Translations under genes and position numbers: made by a program
Notes under the pieces: model-generated
Told to the model about the DNA's origin: nothing
The model's input: the letters and a program-made list of their open reading frames with translations, nothing else
Databases searched by the model: none
Part shown: in pieces, positions 1 to 5,010 of the stretch
Layout: every line of letters begins with the position of its first letter
Position numbering within the stretch: the first letter of the stretch is position 1
Source of the DNA: an uncultured Pseudomonas sp.
GTDB lineage: Bacteria > Pseudomonadota > Gammaproteobacteria > Pseudomonadales > Pseudomonadaceae
Reading direction: 5' to 3'
Assembly: GCF_946885955.1 (NCBI RefSeq)
Contig: NZ_CAMPHI010000058.1
Location: 1 to 27,324, forward strand
Length of the DNA stretch: 27,324 bases

Positions 1-1
1 G

Positions 2-277
2 GCGTGCCTGTGGCTGCTGCTGGCCACCACCCTCAACCATTGCCTGGCCTGGACCGCGCGCCCCTGGTGGCGCGCCAGCCTGCTCGGTGCCGTCGCCGCG
101 CCGCTGTCGTACTACGGCGGCGCGCAAATCGCCGACGTCGGCCTGCCTTATGGCACCTGGCAAAGCCTGCTGCTGATCGGCCTGATCTGGGCCGTGGCGA
201 TGCCCGTGCTGCACGGCTTCGCCAAGCTCTACCGTGCGCAATACGAGCAAAGCCTGCGTGCGCGCAAGCCGGTATAG
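2..277 (+). CDS. DUF2878-like membrane protein, 3' end only
   Basis: The reading frame is open from base 2 and stops at TAG 275-277, giving the last 91 residues of a protein whose start lies outside the window. The visible part is hydrophobic. It has a segment with TTLNH near residue 10, a second segment with PLSYYGGAQI at about residues 38-47, and a third rich in Leu, Ile and Trp (SLLLIGLIWAV), then a short basic tail ending RARKPV. This pattern recalls the small inner-membrane family DUF2878, whose function is unknown. I recognise it by pattern memory, without alignment. Tryptophan-rich helices and the positively charged cytoplasmic tail support a polytopic membrane protein. No role can be inferred from the neighbours. 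A REP-type repeat follows the stop codon. Confidence 0.6.
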   Translation, partial: ACLWLLLATTLNHCLAWTARPWWRASLLGAVAAPLSYYGGAQIADVGLPYGTWQSLLLIGLIWAVAMPVLHGFAKLYRAQYEQSLRARKPV

Positions 278-297
278 GTGGAACGCGATGTCCGCTC

Positions 298-365
298 GTA
301 GCCCGGATGAAATCCGGGAGCGGTTGCGCCAGCGATACATTTCCCCGGATTGCATCCGGGCTACG
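298..365. repeat. REP-type inverted pair, copy 1
   Basis: GTAGCCCGGATGAAATCCGGG (split here as GTAGCCCGGATG then AAATCCGGG, 298-318) is itself an imperfect palindrome. It is followed after 24 bp by an inverted partner, CCCGGATTGCATCCGGGCTA with a final C (about 344-365). The same inverted pair with a different spacer occurs at 14847-14915. This is the organisation of Pseudomonas REP doublets (REPINs), which RAYT transposases mobilise. It sits between two convergently unrelated small genes, so it may also affect the mRNA 3' end. Confidence 0.8.
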
Positions 366-408
366 AAGCGAATCACCGGGGCACGTCCATGGCGTACACT
401 GCGCCGCT

Positions 409-726
409 ATGACCGATAACCCCAGCATTGCCCACACTCAGTTGCCCACACCCGCCGCCGTCAGTTGCAGCAACTGCGCGGCCTGCTGCTGCCAGCTGGA
501 AGTGATGCTGATCACCGACACCGGCGTGCCGCAGCGCTATATCGATACCGACGCCTGGGGCGGCGAAGTCATGCTGCGCCTGGACGACGGCTGGTGCGCG
601 GCGCTGGATCGCGACAGCATGCGCTGCACCATCTACGAAGTGCGCCCGCTGATCTGCCGCGAATTCGAAACCGCCTCGGCCGAATGCCTGGACGAGCGCA
701 AGGGCATGAGCGGCATCTACCGCTAG
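409..726 (+). CDS. YkgJ-family cysteine cluster protein
   Basis: This is a 105-residue soluble protein with a CxxCxxCCC cluster at residues 20-28 (CSNCAACCC). Further cysteines lie at about 63, 73, 83 and 93, including CTIYEVRPLICREF, a stretch typical of the YkgJ/UPF0153 family. The family is thought to bind a metal, zinc or an iron-sulphur cluster, but its function is not established. The frame is open upstream as far as base 4. I chose ATG 409 because the family's cysteine cluster normally lies near the N-terminus and because 298-365 upstream is a repeat. No strong ribosome binding site is visible before ATG 409. Nothing links it functionally to its neighbours. Confidence 0.8.
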   Translation: MTDNPSIAHTQLPTPAAVSCSNCAACCCQLEVMLITDTGVPQRYIDTDAWGGEVMLRLDDGWCAALDRDSMRCTIYEVRPLICREFETASAECLDERKGMSGIYR

Positions 727-743
727 CGACCGGCCGAATCACC

Positions 744-906
744 GTAGGGTGGGTTAGGCGCATGCCGCCAATAGCGATGATTCGATGAGATCCGCTGCGC
801 CGTAACCCACCATAGGCGCGACTCGGAATATGCTTGGTGGGTTACGCGGCGCGCCACGCCGGTGGTGCCTGGTCGCTCAGCGCTCAGCGCCGCTAACCCA
901 CCCTAC
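744..906. repeat. Nested inverted repeats (second REP-like family)
   Basis: GTAGGGTGGGTTAG (744-757) is the exact reverse complement of CTAACCCACCCTAC (893-906). Inside lies a second inverted pair, GTAACCCACC (802-811) and GGTGGGTTAC (836-845). The core GGTGGGTTA thus occurs four times in alternating orientation within 163 bp. This is a repeat of a type dispersed in several Pseudomonas genomes and is unrelated in sequence to the 298-365 element. It occupies most of the gene-free stretch between the YkgJ-like gene and the end of rtcR, and may fold at the rtcR mRNA 3' end. No canonical intrinsic terminator with a T-run is visible there. Confidence 0.75.
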
Positions 907-959
907 GAAGTGCCGTTTAACCGCAGGCCAATCTGTGTCGCAACACTAGCTGTCCCACG

Positions 960-2570
960 TTACAACCCCCGCACCATCTGCCAATCCAAGCCGAAACGCG
1001 CCAGATATTTGCGCAGCCGATCCGCATCGTTGGGCTGGCTTTTGCCCTGGCGCGATTGGGCGAACAACTGGCGCCCGGCGTCCGACAGGCTGGCGGCCTC
1101 GCGACACAGCGCCACCACCCCCGGCAATTGCAGTTGGTCGAACAGATCCAGCGCCTGCCAGCGCTCGCCAAGCAACCGTTCCAGCTCCTGCTGGATATCG
1201 TTCTTGGCCGGCCCCTTGCCGCTCCAGGCGCGTTGCAGGCGCAGAATCTCATCCTCCACCTGGGCTTCGTCGATACGCCCGCTGTCGGCCAGCGTCGCCA
1301 TACGCGTGATGGATGCCGATAACTCGCGGAAGTTGCCGTTCCAGGCTGCCTCGCGGCTGGCGGCGAAGGCCAGGTAACGCTGCCGCGCCTGCAAGTTGAA
1401 GCGCACCTGACGTCCCTGCTCGCGGGCGTAGCGCTCCAGTTCGAAATCCAGGTTCGGCTCGATATCCTCGCGGCGCCCGGCCAGGCCAGGCAGCTCGAAG
1501 GTCCAGAGGTTGATACGGGCGAACAGGTCCTCGCGGAACAGGCCCTGTTGCACCCGCTCGCGCAGGTCGCGGTGGGTGCCTGCGATCAACAGGAAATCGC
1601 TCTCCACTTCCTTGTCACTGCCCAGCGGGAAGAAGCGTTTTTCCTCGATCGCCTTGAGCAGCATGGCCTGCTCATCCGGCCCCAGCTCACCGATCTCGTC
1701 GAGAAACAGCATGCCGCCATCGGCCGCTCGCAACAGCCCTTCGCGCGCCGTCTGCGCCCCGGTAAAAGCCCCTTTGCTATGGCCGAACAAGGCGGACATG
1801 GCGCCATCACCGCGCAAGGTTGCGCAGTTGACCTCAACGAAACGCCCCTGCAGCAGGTGTCGGGCGCGCTTCAGCTCGTAGATACGCCGGGCCAGAAACG
1901 ACTTGCCCGAGCCCGTCGGCCCGACCAGCAGCATCGGCGCCCGCGAACGCACCGCCACCCGTTCGATCTGCTCGATACTGCGGTTAAAGGCCGGATTACG
2001 TGTGGCGATGCCGGACTTGAGGAACGCCAGGGTTTCCTCCTGCTCGCGGCGAAAGCGCGTGGCGATGCCGTCGTAGCGCGACAGGTCGAGGTCGATCAGG
2101 GTACAGGTGCCGCTATGGGTGGCCTCCTCCGCGCGCCGCCCCGGCGAGGTCTGCGCCAGGCGCGCTGGCAGGTAGCGCGCCTCGGTCAGGAGGAACCAGC
2201 AGATCTGCGCGACGTGGGTGCCGGTGGTGATATGCACCAGGTAATCCTCGCGCTCGGTGTCGAAGGCATAGCTGCTGACGAATTCGTGCAGGGCGCCATA
2301 GACCTCCTGAAAATCCCAGGGGTCGCGCAAAGCCATGGCATGCAGGCATACCTGGGTTTCCGGCGAGACCGCGGCGATATCGTCGCGTATGCGCCCGGCC
2401 AGGCCGGCGTCGCGTGGGCTATGGATCAGCTCGAGGCGATCGATCAGCAAATCCTGCTGCTGACACAGGCCGACGCTGGGCCGCCATTTGCTCCAGCGAT
2501 TGGCGCCCTTGCCGACCCGATCCAGGGTGGCGCCGACAAAGCCGATGGCGACGGTTTTCTTGGCAAGCAT
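960..2570 (-). CDS. rtcR: RtcR, sigma54-dependent activator of RNA repair
   Basis: This 536-residue regulator has three parts. Residues 1-185 form the CARF (Rossmann-like) sensor, including HITTGTH at 113-119. The AAA+ sigma54-interacting domain has Walker A GPTGSGKS at 217-224, the sigma54-contact loop GAFTGA at 267-272, Walker B LFLDEIGE near 288-295 and an arginine-finger region around FREDLFARIN. The C-terminal DNA-binding region is the last ~70 residues. In enterobacteria RtcR senses damaged RNA ends through the CARF domain and activates the rtc operon. ATG 2570 follows GAGGAT with good spacing. The gene is divergent from rsr across an AT-rich gap holding three palindromes and a -24/-12 promoter, so rsr through rtcA is the probable target. 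Autoregulation is possible because the palindromes begin only 28 bp before this start codon. Confidence 0.96.
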   Translation of the reverse strand: MLAKKTVAIGFVGATLDRVGKGANRWSKWRPSVGLCQQQDLLIDRLELIHSPRDAGLAGRIRDDIAAVSPETQVCLHAMALRDPWDFQEVYGALHEFVSSYAFDTEREDYLVHITTGTHVAQICWFLLTEARYLPARLAQTSPGRRAEEATHSGTCTLIDLDLSRYDGIATRFRREQEETLAFLKSGIATRNPAFNRSIEQIERVAVRSRAPMLLVGPTGSGKSFLARRIYELKRARHLLQGRFVEVNCATLRGDGAMSALFGHSKGAFTGAQTAREGLLRAADGGMLFLDEIGELGPDEQAMLLKAIEEKRFFPLGSDKEVESDFLLIAGTHRDLRERVQQGLFREDLFARINLWTFELPGLAGRREDIEPNLDFELERYAREQGRQVRFNLQARQRYLAFAASREAAWNGNFRELSASITRMATLADSGRIDEAQVEDEILRLQRAWSGKGPAKNDIQQELERLLGERWQALDLFDQLQLPGVVALCREAASLSDAGRQLFAQSRQGKSQPNDADRLRKYLARFGLDWQMVRGL

Positions 2571-2597
2571 GCTCGATCCTCATAAAGATGAAACATC

Positions 2598-2662
2598 TTA
2601 TCTTTAAAGATAATTAGCGATCTATATAGATAATAAAATCGAACGACATTTTCTTTAAGAAA
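2598..2662. promoter_or_regulatory. Three palindromic sites, probable RtcR-binding UAS
   Basis: TTATCTTTAAAGATAA (2598-2613) is a perfect 16-bp palindrome. ATCTATATAGAT (2620-2631) is a perfect 12-bp palindrome. TTTCTTTAAGAAA (2650-2662) is palindromic about a single central base. All three share a TCT..TA..AGA-like core. Their centres lie 20 and about 30 bp apart, near two and three helical turns, so the sites would face the same side of the DNA. They are 80-145 bp upstream of the -24 element at 2743, the usual distance for sigma54 activators. RtcR is the natural candidate because its gene starts at 2570. Binding is inferred. Confidence 0.65.
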
Positions 2663-2740
2663 CAATCACAAGCAGAAAAAATAAAAATAAAATACTTATA
2701 AATCAATTAGTTGACAGGAAATACCGTCTCAATAAAAAAC

Positions 2741-2758
2741 TTGGCACATCTACTGCAA
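2741..2758 (+). promoter_or_regulatory. Sigma54 (-24/-12) promoter of the rsr-rtc operon
   Basis: TTGGCACATCTACTGCAA fits the sigma54 consensus TGGCAC-N5-TTGCA closely. GG is at 2743-2744 and GC at 2755-2756, with the required 10 bp between them. The only visible deviation is CTGCA for TTGCA. Transcription would begin near 2768, about 30 bases before the rsr start at 2799. The adjacent divergent gene encodes a sigma54 activator with an intact GAFTGA loop, which supports the assignment strongly. Confidence 0.9.
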
Positions 2759-2798
2759 TAGTCCTGACAACAACGGACAAACAGAGCGAGATGCCACG

Positions 2799-4349
2799 AT
2801 GGCCAACTTCAAATTGTTCAACACCCAGGAAGCTCAACTGCCGGCCAGCGACGCACTGAACCAACAGCAGGCCCCGGCTTACGCCTACCAGCCCAAACAC
2901 AAGCTGGCCCAACTGGCAGTCACCGGCTGCCTGAACCAGACCTTCTATGCCGACGCTGAAACCCAACTGGTCGAAGTGTTGAAGCTGGTCGCCGAGCTGG
3001 ACGCCCGCTACGTGGCCAAGGCCGCGCTGTATGCCCGCAAGAAAGGCCATATGAAGGACATGCCAGCCCTGTTGCTGGCCGCCCTGGTCGCGCAACGTTC
3101 GAGCCTGGTGCCGGCGCTGTTCGAGCAGGTGGTGGATAACGGCAAGATGCTGCGCACCTTCGTGCAGATCCTGCGCAGCGGCGTGACCGGGCGTAAATCG
3201 CTCGGTTCGCAGCCCAAGCGTCTGGTGCAGACCTGGCTGAACAGCGCCAGCGAACGCCAACTGCTGCAGGCCGCGATCGGCAACCAGCCGTCGCTGGCGG
3301 ACGTGGTGAAGATGGTTCACCCCAAGCCAGCCGACGCCTGGCGCGAAGCCTTCTTCGCCTGGCTGGTCGGCAAGCCGACGGATGTCGCTGCCCTGCCGCC
3401 ACTGACTCGCGCGTTGCTGGCATTTCGTAGCGGTGCGAGCAGCGAGCTGCCGGATGTGCCATTTCAGCTGCTCGGAAACGAGACACTGAGCGCGACGCAA
3501 TGGGCCGAGCTATCTGGGCGCATGGGCTGGCAGGCGCTGCGCATGAACCTCAATACCCTGGTCCGCCACGGCGCATTCACGGTGGAGGGTTGCGCAGACG
3601 CCGTGGCCAAGCGCCTGGCCGATGGCGAGGCAATTGCCAAGGCGCGGGTCTACCCGTACCAGTTGCTCGCCGCCTACCGGATGGCTGGCGAGGGCGTACC
3701 GGCGGTGGTGCGTGAAACGCTGCAGGACGCCCTGGAGCTGTCGCTGGCCAATGTGCCCGCGCTGAGCGGAAAGGTGGTGGTGTGCCCGGACGTGTCCGGC
3801 TCGATGTCGAGCCCGGTGACCGGTTACCGCCAGGGCGCTACCACGGCAGTGCGCTGCATCGACGTGGCGGCGCTGGTGGCGGCGGCAATCCTGCGCAAGC
3901 AACCGCTGGCCCAGGTGTTGCCATTCGAGAACAAGGTGGTGAAGGTGGAACTCAACCCGCGTGACAGCGTGATGAGCAACGCGCAAAAACTGGCGGCGAT
4001 CGGTGGCGGTGGAACCAGTTGTTCCGCTCCACTGAAACAACTGGCGGATGCCAAGGCCAAGGTGGATACGCTGATTCTGGTTTCCGATAACGAATCCTGG
4101 ATCGACGCCCGCCGCCACGGCGCCACGGAAACCCTGCGCCAGTGGGAGCGGATCAAGCAGCTCAACCCGCAAGCGCGGCTAATCTGCATCGACCTGCAAC
4201 CCTACGGCACCACGCAGGCAGCGGATCGTGCGGACATCCTGAATGTCGGCGGTTTCAGCGATGCGGTGTTCGATGTGCTGGCGCAGTTCGCCAGCGGCAC
4301 CTTCGGCGCCGGCCACTGGGTCGATGCCATTGAGCAGATGGAAGTATGA
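2799..4349 (+). CDS. rsr: Rsr, bacterial Ro60 orthologue (TROVE-vWA)
   Basis: This 516-residue protein has an N-terminal TROVE domain (about residues 1-310, HEAT-like helices forming the RNA-binding ring) and a C-terminal von Willebrand A domain. The MIDAS metal site is intact: DVSGS with D331, S333 and S335, then GGGTS with T406, and LVSDNES with D430. Ro60 binds 3' ends of misfolded RNAs in its central hole and Y RNAs on its outer surface. In bacteria the Rsr-Y RNA particle can tether the exonuclease PNPase. ATG 2799 follows GAGCGAG at 2784-2790. An earlier ATG at 2791 is out of frame. It is the first gene after the sigma54 promoter, and five Y-like RNA units begin about 50 bp after its stop codon. 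Confidence 0.96.
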   Translation: MANFKLFNTQEAQLPASDALNQQQAPAYAYQPKHKLAQLAVTGCLNQTFYADAETQLVEVLKLVAELDARYVAKAALYARKKGHMKDMPALLLAALVAQRSSLVPALFEQVVDNGKMLRTFVQILRSGVTGRKSLGSQPKRLVQTWLNSASERQLLQAAIGNQPSLADVVKMVHPKPADAWREAFFAWLVGKPTDVAALPPLTRALLAFRSGASSELPDVPFQLLGNETLSATQWAELSGRMGWQALRMNLNTLVRHGAFTVEGCADAVAKRLADGEAIAKARVYPYQLLAAYRMAGEGVPAVVRETLQDALELSLANVPALSGKVVVCPDVSGSMSSPVTGYRQGATTAVRCIDVAALVAAAILRKQPLAQVLPFENKVVKVELNPRDSVMSNAQKLAAIGGGGTSCSAPLKQLADAKAKVDTLILVSDNESWIDARRHGATETLRQWERIKQLNPQARLICIDLQPYGTTQAADRADILNVGGFSDAVFDVLAQFASGTFGAGHWVDAIEQMEV

Positions 4350-4353
4350 GAAC

Positions 4354-4379
4354 GCGTCCGGCCAAATGGGGCCGGGCGC
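4354..4379 (+). other. Strong stem-loop directly after rsr
   Basis: GCGTCCGGCC (4354-4363) pairs with GGCCGGGCGC (4370-4379) over 10 bp with one G-U pair and a six-base loop, starting five bases after the rsr stop codon. No T-run follows, so it is not an intrinsic terminator. It could protect the 3' end of the rsr mRNA after the downstream RNAs are cut away, or mark a processing boundary. Both ideas are inference. Confidence 0.7.
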
Positions 4380-4397
4380 AAAGATTGAAAATTCGAG

Positions 4398-4457
4398 CGT
4401 ATTCGAATACCGATGGGACTACATCCAAGACGTCTCATCACACCCTTGTCGAATACG
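4398..4457 (+). ncRNA. Y-like RNA unit 1 (minimal, no tRNA module)
   Basis: CGTATTCGA (4398-4406) pairs perfectly with TCGAATACG (4449-4457). Beyond a G-A mismatch the helix continues for five more pairs (4392-4396 with 4459-4463), giving 14 pairs in all. The 5' strand carries CGAATACC (4404-4411) and the 3' strand CTTGTCG (4445-4451), matching the Ro-binding signature of the downstream units. A second helix, GATGGGAC (4412-4419) with GTCTCATC (4432-4439), closes a 12-base loop TACATCCAAGAC. The ACTACA box seen at the same place in units 3-5 is present at 4418-4423. There is no T-arm, acceptor or D-arm. I read it as a bare Y RNA. Confidence 0.75.
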
Positions 4458-4463
4458 ATCGAA

Positions 4464-4549
4464 GGCACGAATGCCAGTGGCTGTACAGGTTATGCCGGTT
4501 TCGATACCGGCCCGTGGCAACACGGAACAGTCACTCCCCTAGTCGTGCC
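4464..4549 (+). ncRNA. Y-like RNA unit 2 (T-arm and acceptor hairpins, no D-arm)
   Basis: GGCACGA (4464-4470) pairs with TCGTGCC (4543-4549). The Ro-type boxes are CGAATGCC (4468-4475) and CTAGTCG (4539-4545). The inner helix AGTGGCTGT (4476-4484) pairs with ACAGTCACT (4527-4535), nine pairs with one G-U. Between them lie two hairpins. The first is GCCGGT (4494-4499) with ACCGGC (4506-4511), whose loop region TTCGATA resembles a tRNA T-loop. The second is CCGTG-GCAA-CACGG (4512-4525), the same form as the capped acceptor stems of units 4 and 5. The D-arm is absent. It starts six bases after unit 1. Confidence 0.75.
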
Positions 4550-4566
4550 ACCTGATTCACGGTTTT

Positions 4567-4697
4567 GCGACGAATGCCGGTGGAACTACACCCTTCCACG
4601 GTCGAGATGCGGGTTCGAGTCCCGTCGGTTCCATAATTGAGGGGCCGTAGTTCAATGGCAGAACACGAAAATACGTTTCACCACACCTTGTCGTCGC
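4567..4697 (+). ncRNA. YrlA-like Y RNA unit 3, full permuted tRNA mimic
   Basis: The outer stem is GCGACGA (4567-4573) with TCGTCGC (4691-4697), with boxes CGAATGCC (4571-4578) and CTTGTCG (4687-4693). The inner stem is GGTGGAAC (4579-4586) with GTTTCACC (4675-4682). Inside, in permuted order, are a T-arm GCGGG-TTCGAGT-CCCGT (4609-4625), a seven-pair acceptor CGGTTCC (4626-4632) with GGGGCCG (4641-4647) closed by the loop ATAATTGA, the TA of tRNA positions 8-9, and a D-arm GTTC-AATGGCA-GAAC (4650-4664). The anticodon arm is replaced by the Y stem. Acceptor, T-arm and D-arm lengths are those of a genuine tRNA. A TTTTT run at 4701-4705 follows the closing stem and may end or weaken transcription. 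Confidence 0.88.
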
Positions 4698-4708
4698 ATC
4701 TTTTTCAG

Positions 4709-4814
4709 GTAGCGAATGCCTTGGGTACTACATTGTGTCGCGGGTTCGAGCCCCGCCGGTCGCAAGACCGTAGCTCAGTCGGTAGAGCAAATGTGCCCAT
4801 CAACTCGTCGCTGC
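4709..4814 (+). ncRNA. YrlA-like Y RNA unit 4
   Basis: The outer stem is GTAGCGA (4709-4715) with TCGCTGC (4808-4814), with boxes CGAATGCC (4713-4720) and the variant CTCGTCG (4804-4810). The inner stem is TGGGTAC (4722-4728) with GTGCCCA (4793-4799). Its sequence differs from unit 3 but pairing is kept, which is compensatory change. The module is a T-arm GCGGG-TTCGAGC-CCCGC (4740-4756), an acceptor CGGTC-GCAA-GACCG (4757-4770, five pairs with a GNRA tetraloop), TA, and a D-arm GCTC-AGTCGGTA-GAGC (4773-4788). An intrinsic terminator follows at once, so this unit probably ends a transcript. Confidence 0.88.
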
Positions 4815-4816
4815 AC

Positions 4817-4839
4817 GGAGGCCAGGCCTCCCCTTTTTT
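4817..4839 (+). terminator. Intrinsic terminator after Y unit 4
   Basis: GGAGGC (4817-4822) pairs with GCCTCC (4826-4831) around the loop CAG. CC and six T residues (4834-4839) follow. It lies inside the presumed operon, between the fourth and fifth Y-like units and before rtcB. It would cap transcripts holding rsr and units 1-4, leaving unit 5 and rtcB to read-through or to a separate promoter. Confidence 0.82.
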
Positions 4840-4847
4840 GATTGACC

Positions 4848-4963
4848 CGGCGAATGCCGGTGGAACTACAGAACGCAAAGGTCGCGGGTTCAACTCCCGC
4901 CAGCCGCAAGGCTGTAGCTCAGCGGATAGAGCATCGCGCATGTTTCACCCCAACTTGTCGCCG
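4848..4963 (+). ncRNA. YrlA-like Y RNA unit 5
   Basis: The outer stem is CGGCGA (4848-4853) with TCGCCG (4958-4963), with boxes CGAATGCC (4851-4858) and CTTGTCG (4954-4960). The inner stem is GGTGGAAC (4859-4866) with GTTTCACC (4942-4949), identical to unit 3. The module is a T-arm GCGGG-TTCAACT-CCCGC (4884-4900), an acceptor CAGCC-GCAA-GGCTG (4901-4914), TA, and a D-arm GCTC-AGCGGATA-GAGC (4917-4932). The 20 bases from 4851 repeat 4571-4590 exactly. No terminator separates it from rtcB 47 bases downstream, so it may sit in the rtcB leader or be cut from it. Confidence 0.88.
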
Positions 4964-4975
4964 CACCGATAACAC

Positions 4976-4990
4976 GCTGGCACGGCCAGC
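4976..4990 (+). other. Stem-loop in the rtcB leader
   Basis: GCTGGC (4976-4981) and GCCAGC (4985-4990) form a six-pair hairpin with the loop ACG. It lies 20 bases before the rtcB start and has no T-run. It could be a processing site separating Y unit 5 from the rtcB mRNA or could influence translation. No direct evidence favours either. Confidence 0.45.
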
Positions 4991-5010
4991 CCGAACACGA
5001 GTGAATAACA

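Noticed and set aside
4..408. N-terminal extension of the YkgJ-like protein
   Set aside because: The frame overlaps the DUF2878-like gene and a REP pair and is Arg/Ala-rich in the manner of an out-of-frame reading.
1548..2585. 345-codon open frame opposite rtcR
   Set aside because: Antisense shadow of rtcR. The product resembles nothing, and rtcR has all expected motifs.
4404..4858. CRISPR-like array from the recurring CGAATGCC
   Set aside because: The repeat is only eight bases, spacing is irregular, and each copy is part of a base-paired structural unit with a matching downstream strand.
4567..4963. Ordinary tRNA genes suggested by D-arm and T-arm sequences
   Set aside because: T-arms precede D-arms, there is no anticodon arm between them and no encoded CCA after an open acceptor stem. 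The order is permuted within Y-type stems.
4413..4972. Small open frames across the rsr-rtcB gap
   Set aside because: They have no family resemblance or ribosome binding site, and the sequence is fully explained by RNA stems.
4978..4992. Second sigma54 promoter before rtcB (TGGCACG)
   Set aside because: The -24 half fits, but no GC is found 10 bp after GG. The nearest is at 8 bp, without TTGC, and the bases belong to a hairpin.
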